Positions 35,936 to 48,500 of a stretch of DNA of 64,000 nt are shown piece by piece (within the stretch, counting starts at the first letter, position 1; every line of letters starts with the position of its first letter). The notes beneath the pieces are model-generated. The model had not been told where the DNA came from, searched no databases, and was given only the letters and a program-made list of their open reading frames with translations. Source of the DNA: Vigna angularis (lineage: Eukaryota; Streptophyta; Magnoliopsida; Fabales; Fabaceae). Location: contig NC_068971.1 in NCBI RefSeq assembly GCF_016808095.1, positions 4,476,501 to 4,540,500 of the forward strand, in the 5' to 3' direction. The translations under genes were made by a program, and so were the position numbers.

Positions 35936-36402
35936 TATTAAAGTTTCTGTTTTGTAATAATTGCTTCTTGGAGCAACCATTTATGTTTTAGGGGTTTCTG
36001 TTTTAATGTTTACTGTTTTCTATTAGGGATAATTAATTATCCCTATGTTTTCTTGTTCTCACCGAAACCTATTTAAGTAGGATTCCAGTATTTTCTAGTG
36101 TAAGAAATCTGAAAAAATGCAGTAACAATACGATCAAAAATAACAAAAAGATTATAGTTTTCTCTTATATTTGGTGTTGTGTTCTTCTTTCTCTAGCCTT
36201 TGCCATCTCTTTTCCGTCCAGCCACCGGAGCAACACCTTGGAAGTCTTCTATTTGCCTTTCTCTCTCTTGCGTTTTCTCACGAAGTCTAATCTGAAAAGG
36301 CTTCTGATGTGAGGAAGCTTCTAGCGAGACCCATTGTTTCTACTTCCTGAGCTAAAGAGGTTTTGGGCCTCAAACTTTTGTTGTGGGCCAACAAATTTAA
36401 TA
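35936..36402 (+). repeat. Copia 5' LTR
   Basis: A 467-bp direct repeat begins TATTAAAGTTTCTG and ends CAACAAATTTAATA. CCTATTTAAGTAGG lies where a TATA-type promoter would be expected. TGGTACTACC follows as a weak primer-site match. Confidence 0.92.
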
Positions 36403-36477
36403 TGGTACTACCTCTGCTTTCGCTTAAATTTCTTGCTTTCTTGGTGCTAATCTTTTCTTTCAGTGTTTCTTGGTATT

Positions 36478-37548
36478 ATGGAAAACATGGATCAACTCAA
36501 CAACCCTTCCAGCCCCTTTTATCTTCATCCGGGAGAAAACCCAGGCATCTCCCTTATTTCTCAGGTTCTTAATGAGTCCAATTACACTTCTTGGAGCAGA
36601 AATATGAGGAGAGCCCTTCTTTCCAAGAACAAGTTGAAGTTTATAGACGAGGGGATCAAGAAACCTCAAAGAGATGATCCCCTTTTTTATTCTTGGGAGA
36701 GGAGCAATATGGTGGTGTTGTCTTGGATCATAAAGACTCTTTCACCCCAGATAGCAGAAAGCGTCATATATGTTGAAAATGCTCAAGAACTATGGGAAGA
36801 ATTGAGAGAAAGGTTTTCCAAGGGAGATTATTTTAAATTTTCTGACTTGCTTCAAGAAATACACTCTATTAAACAGGGAGAAAGGAGTGTAAATCAGTAT
36901 TTCACTGATATGAAAATTCTATGGGAAAAATTGGAATTTCTCATACCCATTCTATGTTGTACCTGCAAGATTTCTTGTAGTTGTGATCTATCTAAGGTTT
37001 CGCATAAATACATGGAAATGGAACATGTTATATTCTTCCTAAAAGGCCTAAATGAGTGTTATAATTCTATGAGAACACAAATATTATTAATGGAACATTT
37101 GCCTAGCATTAACCGTGTGTTTTCATTGATTATACAGCAAGAAAGACAAGAAAAACATTATTCTGGACTCACAAATCAGAATGATATCAAAATTCTTGCC
37201 AGCACCAATGAAAGATAGGGGTGGAGAAAGGACCAGAATTGGAAGACCCATGGACGTGGATCTACCCCCCGAAGTCAAGATAGAGGAAGAGGAAGAAATC
37301 CCAACGATGGGAAACAATGTTCTCACTGCCATAAAATGAATCACACTGTTGATGAATGTTATTCTAAGCATGGATATCTACCATGGTACAAAAAGAATGA
37401 CAGTAACAACACAAATAATTTGGGGCAGAATGAATAGGGATCTGCAAATGCTTGTTCTACCACCACTATAGCACAGACCATTCAACAGAATAGTGTTAAT
37501 CATGTCCAGAGTTCATTCACTCCTGAACAGAAGCAGAAAATTCTGTAA
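36478..37548 (+). pseudogene. Copia gag with zinc knuckle, three in-frame stops
   Basis: The start ATG at 36478 opens MENMDQLNNPSSPFYLHPG. The N-terminal gag part (LNESNYTSWSRNMRRALL, then ELWEELRERFSKGD) matches the UBN2/retrotran-gag type. The frame stops at TAG 37216-37218, but the same frame continues with a CCHC zinc knuckle (CSHCHKMNHTVDEC, about 37318-37359) and meets further stops near 37435 and at 37546-37548. Gag forms the virus-like particle and the knuckle binds element RNA. Here the product would be cut short before the knuckle. Confidence 0.85.
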
Positions 37549-38823
37549 ATGCTTGAAAAAGCTGACAACTCTTCACATAGCATCAACCAAATACACAGAA
37601 ATATTACAGAAGGCAGAAAAGGTATGTTATCTTGGATTATAAATACAGGGACCACTAACCATGTGACCCATTACAAAAACCAATTCATGACATTCAATAA
37701 GATTAAACGTATAATTGTTAAACTGACAAATAATTTCATTGTAACAGCCCACTATGTAGGAACTGTGCAATTTTCTAAGGAATTCATAATTTTTAATGTT
37801 CTGTACATACCTGATTTTTCCTTCAACCTTATATCTGTCCAAAGCCTAACTAAAGATATAAACTGCACATTAATCTTTTCTTTTGAGATGTTTCAAATTC
37901 AAGATAGCTCTACATTGAAGATGATTAGATGCGCTAATGTGTATAAATGGCTTTACTACCTGCAACCTTTTGAAAGGAATCTAGCACCTAGTTTTGCTTT
38001 CTCCTATGAACATGTAAATATCAATTTGTGGCACTATAGGCTAGGCCATCCTGGACACAAAACTATTGAAAGAATATGCAAAACTTGTCCTTATGTACAA
38101 ACTATTTCCAATGATGCTTGCGACATTTGCCATTATGCTAAGCAACACAAATTACCATTTCCTAAGAGTAATTCTTTATCTTTTAATTGCTTTAATATCA
38201 TACATTGTGATATATGGGGTCCTATTTCCATCCCATCTGTACATGCGCATAAATATTTTCTCACTATTGTTGATGACTGCAGCAGACACACTTGGACATT
38301 TCTTATGTGTAGTAAAGGTGAGACTACAGAACTTTTACAAACTTTTATCATGAAAATTAAGACCCAGTTTAATAAAACTGTTAAAATCATTAGGACTGAC
38401 AATGGTCCTGAATTTAATTGTTCTAATGTATATGATTCTTATGGCATTGAACATCAAAGAAGTTGTGTTGAAACTCCACAACAAAATTCTGAGGTGGAGC
38501 GTAAGCATCAACACATATTGAATGTTACTCCTAGTTTGACTTTTCAATCTAATATTCCCCGTCCTTATTGGTCTTATGCCTTGTCTCATGCCATATACCT
38601 GATAAATAGACTTCCTTCTACTGTTATTAAGGATAAAACCCCTTATGATGTATTACATGGTAATCCCCCTACTTATCTTGATCTGAAAGTTTTTGATTGT
38701 TTATGTTTTGCTTCAACTTTGGAAAATAACAGAAAAAAATTAGATTCTAGGGCTAGAAAAGGAATATTTCTTGGGTACAAGAATGGTGTAAAGGGATACA
38801 TTGTTATAGACATCAACACTTGA
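37549..38823 (+). pseudogene. Copia protease-integrase segment
   Basis: This is a 424-codon frame in phase with gag. The protease motif near residues 29-39 reads WIINTGTTNHV where an active aspartic protease has D(S/T)G, so the catalytic Asp is replaced by Asn. The integrase zinc site HHCC is present (His162, His167, Cys191, Cys194), and catalytic residues Asp221, Asp284 and Glu317 are recognisable, although the Asp284-Glu317 spacing is three residues short of the usual D35E. The frame ends at a TGA (38821-38823), after which GAG/RT-linker sequence continues in phase. Confidence 0.88.
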
Positions 38824-40787
38824 GAAATTTTCATTAGTAGAAATGTCATCTTTTATGAAGACATTTTTTCCTATAAGAATAAGTATAGATATGAGAGTAA
38901 CTGCAATAACGATGAGGAAAGCATATTTTTTCATAATAGTTTCCCTTGCAACCATGATTAGAACTCGGCTGAGGATAGAAGGAATGTTCAAAGCACTACT
39001 GAAAGCATTGATGTCAGCACTGAAAACACTGATCTTGTTGAAGAAGAGCAAGGAAACAATCAAAGAAGGTCTAATAGAGTAAAAAGGACCCCTGAGTATT
39101 TAAAGGATTACATATATGAAACTAATCAATCCTTATCTGCCTCCCTGTGTCTCAAAAATGGTTTAAAAACTCCTTATCATGTCATTAATGATTTATGTTA
39201 TGAATCTTTATCTGATAAACATTTGAGGTACACCCTTGCCATAACTGCTGACAAGGAACCCAACTCCTATGATGAGCTAAGAACAATCTAAAATGGGCTG
39301 AAGCCATGCAAAAAGAAATCACAGCTCTACAAGATAATGGTACTTGGTATTTAACCCAACTTCCTCCTAGAAAGAAATCCATTGGGTGTAGATGGGTTTA
39401 CAAAGTTAAACACAAAGTTGATGGGACTGTGGAAAGATATAAAGCCCGACTGGTTACCAAAGGCTACACTCAACAAGAGGGATAGACTTTTTGGATACTT
39501 TTTCCCCTGTTGCTAAACTCACTACTATCAGACTTTTACTTGCCCTTGCTGCATCAAGAGGTTGGTTTTTACATCAACTTGATGTGGACAATGTTTTCTT
39601 ACATGGAGATCTAAATGAGGATGTTTACATGGATCTTCCACCTGGTTTAAACACTGACACAAAAGGGCAGGTTTGCAAGCTAACTAAATCTCTATATGGC
39701 TTAAAACAGGCTAGCAGACAATGGTTTGACAAGCTGTCAAATTTTCTTGTTTCTGCTAATTATGTCCAATCTAAATCTGATCATTCCCTATTCATCAGGA
39801 AAACTCCCACATATTTCACTACTTTACTTGTGTATGTGGATGATGTTGTATTGGCAGGGAACTGTATGAGGGGGATCACTCACATAAAGACTCTTTTGCA
39901 TCATCAATTCCAGATAAATGATTTGGGAGAACGCAAATACTTTCTAGGGTTTGAAGTTGCTAGATCCAAAAAGGGGATACATCTTTGTCAAAGAAAGTAT
40001 GCCCTTGACATCCTTGAGGAAACATGAATGCTGGGGAGCAAACCATGCTCCACCCCCTTTTTGAACGACACTAACTCCTTGTACAAGACAGAGAACTATT
40101 TGGATAACCCAGTGTCTATCGCAGATTGATAGGGAAGCTTTCCTATCTTACTAATATTATACATGACTTGTGTTTTACTGTTAATTTGTTAAGTAATTCA
40201 TGCAGCAACCCACTAACTATCATTACCAAGCCTTGCAACATATCTTTAGATATGTCAAATCCAGCCCTTCAGAAGGACTATTCTTTGTTGCTAATTCTGA
40301 CATACAGATTAAAGGATTTAGCGACTCTGATTGGGCCACATGTCCTAACACTAGAAGATCAACTATTGGTTATTGTATTTTCCTAGGGTCCTCCCTTGTT
40401 TCATGAAGGTCAAAGAAACAGAGCATAGTCTTGAGATCCTCTACTGAAGCAAAGTATTGTGCTCTTGCTGCCACGGTTAGTGAGATGCAGTGGCTTGACT
40501 ACCTCCTTCAAGACCTTCAAATTCAACCTACTGCTACCGTTGTTCTCTACTATGACAAAAACTCTGTAAGACACATTACTCACAACCACATTTTTCATGA
40601 GCGGACCAAGCATATTGAGTTAGACTGTCACGTGGTACGTGAAAAGATTCAAGCAAAGTTTTTACATCTTCTTCCCATTCGTTCAGAGGAGCAGCTTGCC
40701 GATGTCTTCACCAAATTCCGTCATCGTACTCACTTCAACTCTGTCATCCCCAAGCTTGGATTGATGAACATCCACCATCCAGCTTGA
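38824..40787 (+). pseudogene. Copia reverse transcriptase-RNase H segment, frameshifted
   Basis: After the linker, RT homology starts near 39288 ([18 protein letters not shown]) and changes frame near 39287 and again near 39481, where one base is lost before DTFSPVAK. The 39491-40027 frame has QLDVDNVFLHGD and the YVDD catalytic motif (residues 115-118 of that frame), ending in TGA where family members have Gly. Further shifts near 40110 and 40195 precede RNase H sequence (GFSDSDWATCPNTRRSTIGY, then SSTEAKYCAL and HIELDCHVVREK) to the stop at 40785-40787. Confidence 0.87.
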
Positions 40788-40795
40788 AGGGAGGC

Positions 40796-41279
40796 TATTA
40801 AAGTTTCTGTTTTGTAATAATTGCTCCTTGGAGCAACCATTTATGTTTTAGGGTTTTCTGTTTTAGTGTTTATTCTTTTCTGTTAGGGATAATTAATTAT
40901 CCCTGTGTTTTCTTGTTCTCACCGGAACCTATTTAAGTAGGATTCCATTATTTTCTAGTGTAAGAAATCTTAACAAATGCAGTAACAATACGATCAGAAA
41001 TAACAAAAGGATTACAGCTTTCTCTTACCTTTGGTGTTGTGTTCTTCTTTCTCTAGCCTTTCCCATCTCTTTTTCGTCCAGCCACCACCATTGACTTGCT
41101 CACCGGAGCAACACCTTGGAAGTCTTCTATTTGCCTTTCTCTCTCTCGCGTTTTCTCACGAAGTCTAATCTGAAAAGGCTTCTGACGTGAGGAAGCTTCT
41201 ACGAGACCTATTGTCTCTGCTTCCTAGGCCAAAGAGGTTTTGGGCCTCAGACTTTTATTGTGGGCCAACAAATTTAATA
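40796..41279 (+). repeat. Copia 3' LTR
   Basis: A 484-bp partner of the 5' LTR with the same TATTAAA...TTTAATA ends. It is preceded by the polypurine tract at about 40786-40795 and followed by the ATTTC duplication. Confidence 0.92.
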
Positions 41280-41284
41280 ATTTC

Positions 41285-41833
41285 AAACGTGGTAGTGTTG
41301 TTTAACTCACAAAAGTTACTCATTTTTAGAAGATAAATAATTGGTATTACTTTAAAAACTAGTTAAACATAATTGGATTACAAATCAACTTAGTTGAAGC
41401 TATGATTACTTTAAACTTAAACAATTTTTCCATCATTCAACCTCAACTAAGTTTTTCCATTCAAACTTCAAAAACACATAACATCATATTCAAATATAAA
41501 GACTCAACTAAAAAATTCATCGATCAAGACTGTATTTAAACCCTTATATCTATATTTATAAAAAATAAGTCGTGACACTAAATCAAAATGGTAAAAAAAT
41601 TACATATATCAAAATGTAGAAAAGATTGATGAAACGAATATTATCCATTACTTTAAAATTTTGAAAGCATATGATATCAAATTCTTTTCCATAAAAAAAT
41701 CATATCAAGTCTCTTAAAAGTATTCAGCAAGTTTACTTTAAAGATTATTAATTCTTCTTCAACTTCCACAAAAAGAAAATCGGGACATCTATTTAATTAT
41801 AATTTATTGTTTCTTCTACTGGTCTATCTCCTT
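41285..41833. other. AT-rich spacer
   Basis: No gene or element boundary is seen between the Copia element and the next retrotransposon. Confidence 0.5.
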
Positions 41834-42266
41834 TGATAACTTTTTGGCAAGTATACCAAAGCGTTACAAGTAATATAGTGAATAAGTAAAGTATTGTTCT
41901 CCCAAGGAAATTTGAGTCACGTTATTCAATTAAAATTATTTATCAAAATCAATTACTGAAGATAACATTTGATTTCAATTTGGAAATGAGCATGAAATTA
42001 ACAACATAAGAAAAAATTAAGATTGAAAAAATATGATAAAAGATCATTGGAATTGGTCTCTGACTAACATTATAGTAAAATCCTGGACAACCTACTTTCT
42101 CTGTTCAAGCATTCACATGAGCGTATCTTGATTTAATTCCTTAAAACAAGTTCTAAAATTATCTATTAAATTATTAATTCCTTAATTAATTCAACCAATA
42201 ATTTTGCATGAAGTTCAGATGTTTAAAATGACCAAAAGCACAGAAGCTATTCCTAGTGTAGTTACT
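41834..42266 (-). repeat. Truncated LTR of the deleted element
   Basis: About 430 bp closely match the element-proximal part of the complete LTR at 44461-45551. Homology stops where the protease fragment starts. Confidence 0.82.
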
Positions 42267-42650
42267 TAATGGACCACTACACCGTAAGGATGCTTAATGG
42301 ACCTATCTGCCATTTGCAAGATCATTCTTGTTGACTTGACTTCAAGGTCACCAATCTTTTTGAGCAGAGATAGGGGCATCAAATTGATGCTAGCCCCTAA
42401 GTCAACAAGAGCCTTCCCTATATCATGATTTCCAATGGTGCAGGAGATAGTGAAACTCCATGGATCTTTGACTTTTGGAGGTAGAGATTTCTGCATAAGT
42501 GCACTTCAATTGTTTCCTCATCTAAATACTTCTTCTTTTTATTGAGGAATTGCTTCACATATTTAGCATAAGCAGGAATTTGTTGCAGTGCTTCAGTCAA
42601 GAGCAAAGTAATCTCAAGTTGATTAAATATCTTCTTGAACCGATCCATTT
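42266..42650 (-). pseudogene. Aspartic protease fragment of the deleted element
   Basis: Two overlapping minus-strand frames (42648-42418 and 42496-42266) together cover the region before and across the protease. The second contains KALVDLGASINLMPLSLLKK, the DLGA-type active site characteristic of Athila/Tat elements. A frameshift separates them, and the protein ends at the deletion junction. Confidence 0.8.
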
Positions 42651-42761
42651 GTCTTTCATTATCCTATAGTGAAGTATTTTTAGGATAAGGAAGTTGCTTC
42701 ACCAACACTTTCTCTTTTTGTCTTCCATCTTCCTTCCTGTTTCTACTTTCTTCTTCTTCAA

Positions 42762-44237
42762 TTAACTTCTTTTGATCATCTCTTTGTGTGCTTGAATCTC
42801 TTTATTTGTCGGCTTATCCTTGGAATCAAACCCCACTTCTTTTCCACTTCTGGTTATTATGACATTACATTCCTCCCTGGGGTGAACTTCATTATTAGCC
42901 ACAAATTTCTTTTCAGATGTCTCCTCAAGCTTCTTTGCAAGTTGACCCATTTGTGTCTCCAAATTTCTAATAGAAGCGTCTGTGCTCTTTTGATTTGATA
43001 TGGACATTTGTATGAATTTTTGAAGAGTTTCTTCCAGTTTGGATGTCCTATCAGAAAGATTAGGTTGTTGTTGAAATTGTTGTTGTGGTGGTCTACTAGA
43101 ACTAGCCTGACTCAAGCTAGGATGAGGTCTCCATCCTTGATTATAATTTCCATAATTGTCTGGATGGCCTTGATTTCCCATGTAATTTACCTCTTCCTTT
43201 GCATTGGTCTGAATAGCACTCTGTCCATTTTGGTGCTCTCCACCACACAGTTCACAACCTTGCACAGTTTGATGATGTTGTGCCTGTGATACAATTTGGA
43301 GTTCCTTGGGTAGTTGTGACAACTTTTTCATCAAAGACTCAAGCTGTTGAGTCATGATTTTATTTTGGGCTAACAAGGCATCTTGGGATTGCAATTCAAA
43401 CATGCCTTTCTTTTGGGTTTGCATTCTCTCACTTTGGATATCATTATCACTAGATGCCATATTTTCAATTATTTCATGAGCCTCATCAGGTGTCTTCCCC
43501 CTAATGTTACCTCCAGCTGAGGCATCTAGCATAAGCTTTGTGTGAGATTTTAAACCTCCTAAGAAAAGGTTTAATTGAGTAGGAACGTCAAACCCATGAA
43601 TTGGTGTTTTTCTCAACAACCCCTAGAACCTATCCCATGTTTGACTCAACGACTCTTCAGGCTCTTGTTGAAAGAAGGATATTTCCTGTTTGCCTTTATT
43701 TATCTTGGATTGGGGGAAATATTTATTCAAAAACTTTGCCACAACGTCCTCCCAAACAGTCAGACTTTCCTCAGGAAAATAATTTAGCCAAAGCTTGGCA
43801 TTTCCAGCCAATGAGAAGGGAAAGAGACTTAGTCTGATTGCTTCATCTGGCACATGTAAAATTTTTACAGTGTTACAAATCCCATTAAAAGTTGTCAGAT
43901 GATCGTAGGGATTTTCGTGTGACAGTCTTGTAAACTGATTACTTTGAACAAGGTGAATCAATGTTGGCTTCATTTCCATATGAGCAGCATTCACCATAGG
44001 TCGGACTATACTGTTGAAAGATGTAGGTACAGACACAGAAGCATAATCTTCCAACGTACGCCTAACTCTTGGTTGTTCATCATCATTATTTCCCTCCATA
44101 TCCTTATCCTCTTGATCAGATGAAGAAAAAGTGTTGGAAGTAGTAGACAAGCTAGCTTCTCTAGCTTCTTCTTTTTCTATTTTCTCTCCTACGTCTACTG
44201 TTATTCCTACGGGTTGTTCTCTCAATCTCAGAATCAA
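42762..44237 (-). pseudogene. Athila/Tat-type gag, one in-frame stop
   Basis: The minus-strand frame from 44237 to 43623 carries a retrotransposon gag domain (LSLFPFSLAGNAKLWLNYFP, then VVAKFLNKYFP). It is interrupted by a stop at 43623-43625 immediately after SQTWDRF and continues in the same frame to 42762. The second part includes a Gln-rich linker, a CELCGG...H remnant of a zinc knuckle (about 43240) and a coiled-coil-like segment around 43000. The single stop suggests fairly recent loss of gag, in contrast to the gross loss of pol. Confidence 0.85.
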
Positions 44238-44436
44238 ACAATAAATTTTCAGATTTGGTTCTGCTTCTCATGCAGAACAACAATCTCAAGTGATCAACCC
44301 AAAGAAATAACAACAGAAACAAAACACAACGTATATATACAGATATACAAAAATTCAAAACAATGGATTTACAGATAATGGAACAGAATTGAAATTGATA
44401 AACAATGAATGACTGAAATAACAATAACAATCAAAT

Positions 44437-44454
44437 TCCCCGGCAACGGCGCCA
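44437..44454 (-). other. tRNA-Asp primer-binding site
   Basis: Minus-strand TGGCGCCGTTGCCGGGGA is complementary to the 3' end of plant cytosolic tRNA-Asp and lies 6 bp inside the 5' LTR. It is the standard primer site of this lineage and fixes the element's orientation. Confidence 0.9.
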
Positions 44455-44460
44455 AAAACT

Positions 44461-45551
44461 TGATAACTTTTTGGCAAGTATACCAAAGCGTTACAAGTAA
44501 TATAGTGAATAAGTAAATTATCGTTCTCCCAAGGGAATTTAAGTCACGTTATTCAATTAAAATTATTTATCAAAATCAATTACTGAAGATAACATTTGAT
44601 TTCAATTTGGAAATGAGCATGAAATTAACAACATAAGAAAAATTAAGATTGAAAAAATATGATAAAAGATCACTGGAATTGGTCTCTGACTAACATTATA
44701 GTAAAATCCTGGACAACCTACTTTCTCTTTTCAAGCATTCACATGAGTGTATCTTGATTTAATTCCTTAAAGCAAGTTCTAAAATTATCTATTAAATTAT
44801 TAATTCCTTAATTAATTCAACAAATAATTTTGCATGAAGTTCATATGTTTAAAATGACCAAAAGCACAAAAGATATTCCTAGCGTAGTTACTTTTAGTTT
44901 CTTTTCTTACATTTCTGGTTCTAAAAATACTTCCCAGTACAAAAGAACCTTTAAAGAGATTTATACTTCCGTATAATCAAAAGCAAGTCAAGAAAAGAAC
45001 AAGAACAGAGACATATATTGCATAGGAAATTTACATCAATGTATTGTCATATAACCAATTCCAATGAACAGAAAGATTAGCCTATCCTAGACATCTCAAA
45101 TGTACTTTTTACAGCAATTCCTTTGCAGAAAGTGAAGTCTTGATGTCTGGAAAGGTCTCTTGATCGTCTCCTGAGTTTTCCAGTATTTTTCTGGCTTTTT
45201 TCGTGTGTCAGAAGATAGTTTCTGTCTTTCTGTCACGTCTTTTAAAGCCACTTAACTTCATTAATTCGCTCAGCACACATGTACTGGTGTGCTATGCGAA
45301 TTTTCTTAACTGCTGCACTTTAACTGTTGTTATTCGCTCAGCGCACAGGTACTCCTTTTTCTGGCTGTGCGAATTTTGGCTTGCGCTATACGAGAATTGG
45401 CTGACAGACTCCAAATTATACATCCTTTCCTGTACAATAATTTACATAACAATCTACTTCCTATTACAACTTTTCACTGAGTAATAACATGAATAATTAT
45501 AAGATTGAAATAATTTATAAATATAAAAACAACTCTTTTTCACACTTATCA
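44461..45551 (-). repeat. Complete 5' LTR of the deleted element
   Basis: About 1.09 kb with TGATAA...TTATCA inverted ends. It contains two GC-rich imperfect palindromes: ATTCGC-TCAGCACAC...GTGTGCT-ATGCGAAT at 45264-45301, and a related TTCGCTCAGCGCACAG...CTGTGCGAA at about 45334-45375. These occupy a place comparable to the palindromes in LTR copies A and B. Confidence 0.8.
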
Positions 45552-48500
45552 CGTGAATTTATCACGAACTAAACTATTTTCAATCACATAAAATTCTTAA
45601 AAAAAGAAAAGAAAAATCATCTAGAAAGAAGAACGTGGATTCATCCCATGTTCGGCAGAAAAACTATTATTATTAATTTCTAGTTAGATATACACTTTCT
45701 CTAAAACCCGTGATCATGTCTCCATTGTCATCACCTTCTCTGTCTTTTCTTTTTCATGACACAGGTTTTCGGCATTCCCAGGCTCCGTTTGACGCTAAAT
45801 TATTTAAGTATATATTATTTATATTTATATTCAATGTTTAGTTTATCATTTGAATTAAAATAATATTAAATAATTAATAAAAAATTATATTTACACAGAT
45901 AAAAACAATTATATTGTGGAATTATTTTAATTGGCTCTATTATTCCTGTGATTAAGTACAAAGAGTAATAGTTTTTAAATTTACAATATTAATATTTTAA
46001 GATATAATTAATATAAAATGAAAGGACAAAAGTTATAATTGTTATTAAAGTAATGGTAGCATGACACACTTTTACATTCATTTGATATAAAACATAAGGA
46101 TAAAATGACTATAAAAATATAAATTTTTATATTTTTTTAAGAGAATAAATAATAAAAAATAAAAAAATAGTATTAAATAAATATAAAATATTTAGATATG
46201 TCAAAAGATTCATTACTCTTGTTATTATTCAGTCCAGGAAGGTGTGAAAAGTTGACGAATTGGTACCTTGTTGTGTAGCTAATTTGTATTGCTATTGGGT
46301 TTGAACCGACCAAAGTCGTCATTTCTTTGTAACAACGATTCTATGCGTGAAACCAAAGTCACGCACGAAACACGGTTTCAAGAGAAACAGTGCAACAATA
46401 ATATTATTAGTTAAGTATTTCATTCAGAGAATAAAAAAATTTATATATCAAATTTCATGGCATAGTTAGAGCAACTTGGGATAGTTTGGTTCAAATCTTC
46501 TCGTGTTTTGATTTGAGTTTTTTCTTTATAAAAAAAACAAATATAATGAATTATGTCTAAGCTTCAATTCATTAGGATTTTAATTGGTGAAATTTAATGT
46601 TTTATCAGTTTAAATTAAATATGGCCGTAATCTTAACAACGTCATTGTTAACGGTGCTTAAATTTTGACTTTAAAAAATAGATGTAAAATTAAATTGAAT
46701 TGAATTTAGTCCGGAAGGGTTTACCAATTATATATAAAAGGATTTAAATTAGACAACTAACGAATATTTATTTATTTAAAACTTATTTCTCTAAATTTCT
46801 TTAAGATCACGATAAATATATTCATCATTTTCTAGATTTGATTTTACAATTTTGAAAACAATCAAATTTAAGTTAAGATTGACTTTTTTTTTATCAAAAA
46901 AGTAATTTATTTTCTTTTCCTCTAAAAGACACATATCTTTATGTTATTTTGTATGCATAAGACTGGATTTGTGATTTCATGCGATTTAATAATATTAATG
47001 CGGAATCTAATGTTAATTGGGAAAAAAATTAGCTTACGTCGATGGAAAAGTTATCAAAATTAATTTTAAGCAATACTTTCACAAAAATAAATCACATCCA
47101 TCTTAGTTTAAATAATTATAATTGACGTTAATTAAAAACACTTTCATTTACTGAAAAATATTTTGTCAATGTCAATTAAATTTATTTAGTGAACTGTAAT
47201 AAAAAATAAAATTAATTAAGTTTGACTAAAAATATTATTAATATTGATATTTTAAATTATTAATAATTATTTTCTATTTTAATATTTATTTTTAATTTAG
47301 TAGTAAATTAAATATTTTATCTAAATAAAAAAATTCAAATTAAATAAATTTAAATTGTCTTACTTGGACAAAATATTAAAAACAAAACAATTTAAAATGA
47401 GATCAATTTAAATTTAATATATTTAAAGTTATGAAATTGCCTATTTAAACACGCAAGTCTACAACTTCCAAAACATAACACCCAATGCAATGAAATTTAA
47501 TAAAGCATGGATGATTAAACTGTACACATAAAACATAAAGAAATAATTATGCAAGACTTGCGAAATGAAATATTAAATAGAATATAATGGAAATCACCTA
47601 GAATTAATATTTATTACATTCAACCTTAACAAATGGAAGTTGGCTACTCCAAGACATTTGGAGCACAAAAAGTGGTCAAGAAATTAAAAGCCAAAATGAT
47701 AAAAAAAAAAATAAACTTTTTCCTAACTCTTCATGTTCATGAGAGGCATCCCACAATTTTTATCTAAGACTTTTCTAATTCATAACAAAACTTATCTAAG
47801 ACGTTCATTTATTTGAAGTTGATCATATGGTTTTTCTTTAGGAACACTTCCTTAATTATATTTCTGACTTATAAAATTAATGATAATTAATAACATTTGG
47901 AATAACAATACAAAATATATATTAATTTAGTATAAATTTAAATATTATCAATGATACATAAAATATAATAAAGTCATGGACAATTTTCTTTGATAATTTT
48001 GTTTAAAAAAATTCATCATTTCTTCCCATTAACTTTAATGTCAACCTATATTAAAACACAATTAATAAAAACAGTCAAAATAATTCTTTTATTTTGGAAC
48101 TCACTTTTCACTCAATTAAGCATACAAGGACAAAGTTTTCTCTAACACCTATTATATGTGTCTACTATGATAATACATATTGACGCAATATGTACAAATA
48201 AAAAAAACATAATGCAATATGATCCAAAACTAAAAAATTATTAACTTGATTTTGTATGCATAAGAAAGAAAAGTTGAAAATCTCTGGTTATACTAATGAG
48301 CATTGAAATCAAACACTTTAAGTAAGTAAGATCTAAACCTAAATCTCCTAACATGTCCACATTATTTTAGCTTATGAAAGCATAAGCTAAATAAATTAGT
48401 TTTGATGGAGATAATAATGATGTTGATATATATATACTTGAATTTTTTTTTCCACAGAGAACATAAGAAGATGCTAATGAGCATTGAAATCAAACACTTT

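Larger units (their letters stand above)
35936..41279 (+). mobile_element. Full-length, decayed Ty1/copia retrotransposon
   Basis: Two LTRs (35936-36402 and 40796-41279) flank a plus-strand gag-protease-integrase-RT-RNaseH order, which is Copia. ATTTC is duplicated outside both LTRs (35931-35935, 41280-41284). Both LTRs have inverted ends TATTAAA...TTTAATA, so the termini are TA...TA, not TG...CA. The polypurine tract is GAAGGGAGG just before the 3' LTR. The LTRs differ by one block of about 17 bp in the 3' copy (around ACCATTGACTTGCTC) and by more than ten single-base changes visible by eye. Several stops and frameshifts break the polyprotein, so it cannot move on its own. Confidence 0.93.
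41834..45551 (-). mobile_element. Deleted Athila/Tat-type Ty3/gypsy element
   Basis: Read on the minus strand, the order is LTR (45551-44461), primer site, gag, start of protease, then a jump into a truncated second LTR (about 42266-41834). The two LTR copies align from TGATAACTTTTTGGCAAGTA through to the TAGTTACTT near 42262 and 44885, where the left copy ends abruptly. Reverse transcriptase, RNase H and integrase are missing, so one deletion removed most of pol and most of the 3' LTR. The flanking pentamers (TCCTT and CGTGA) do not match, so recombination between elements is possible. Confidence 0.8.
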
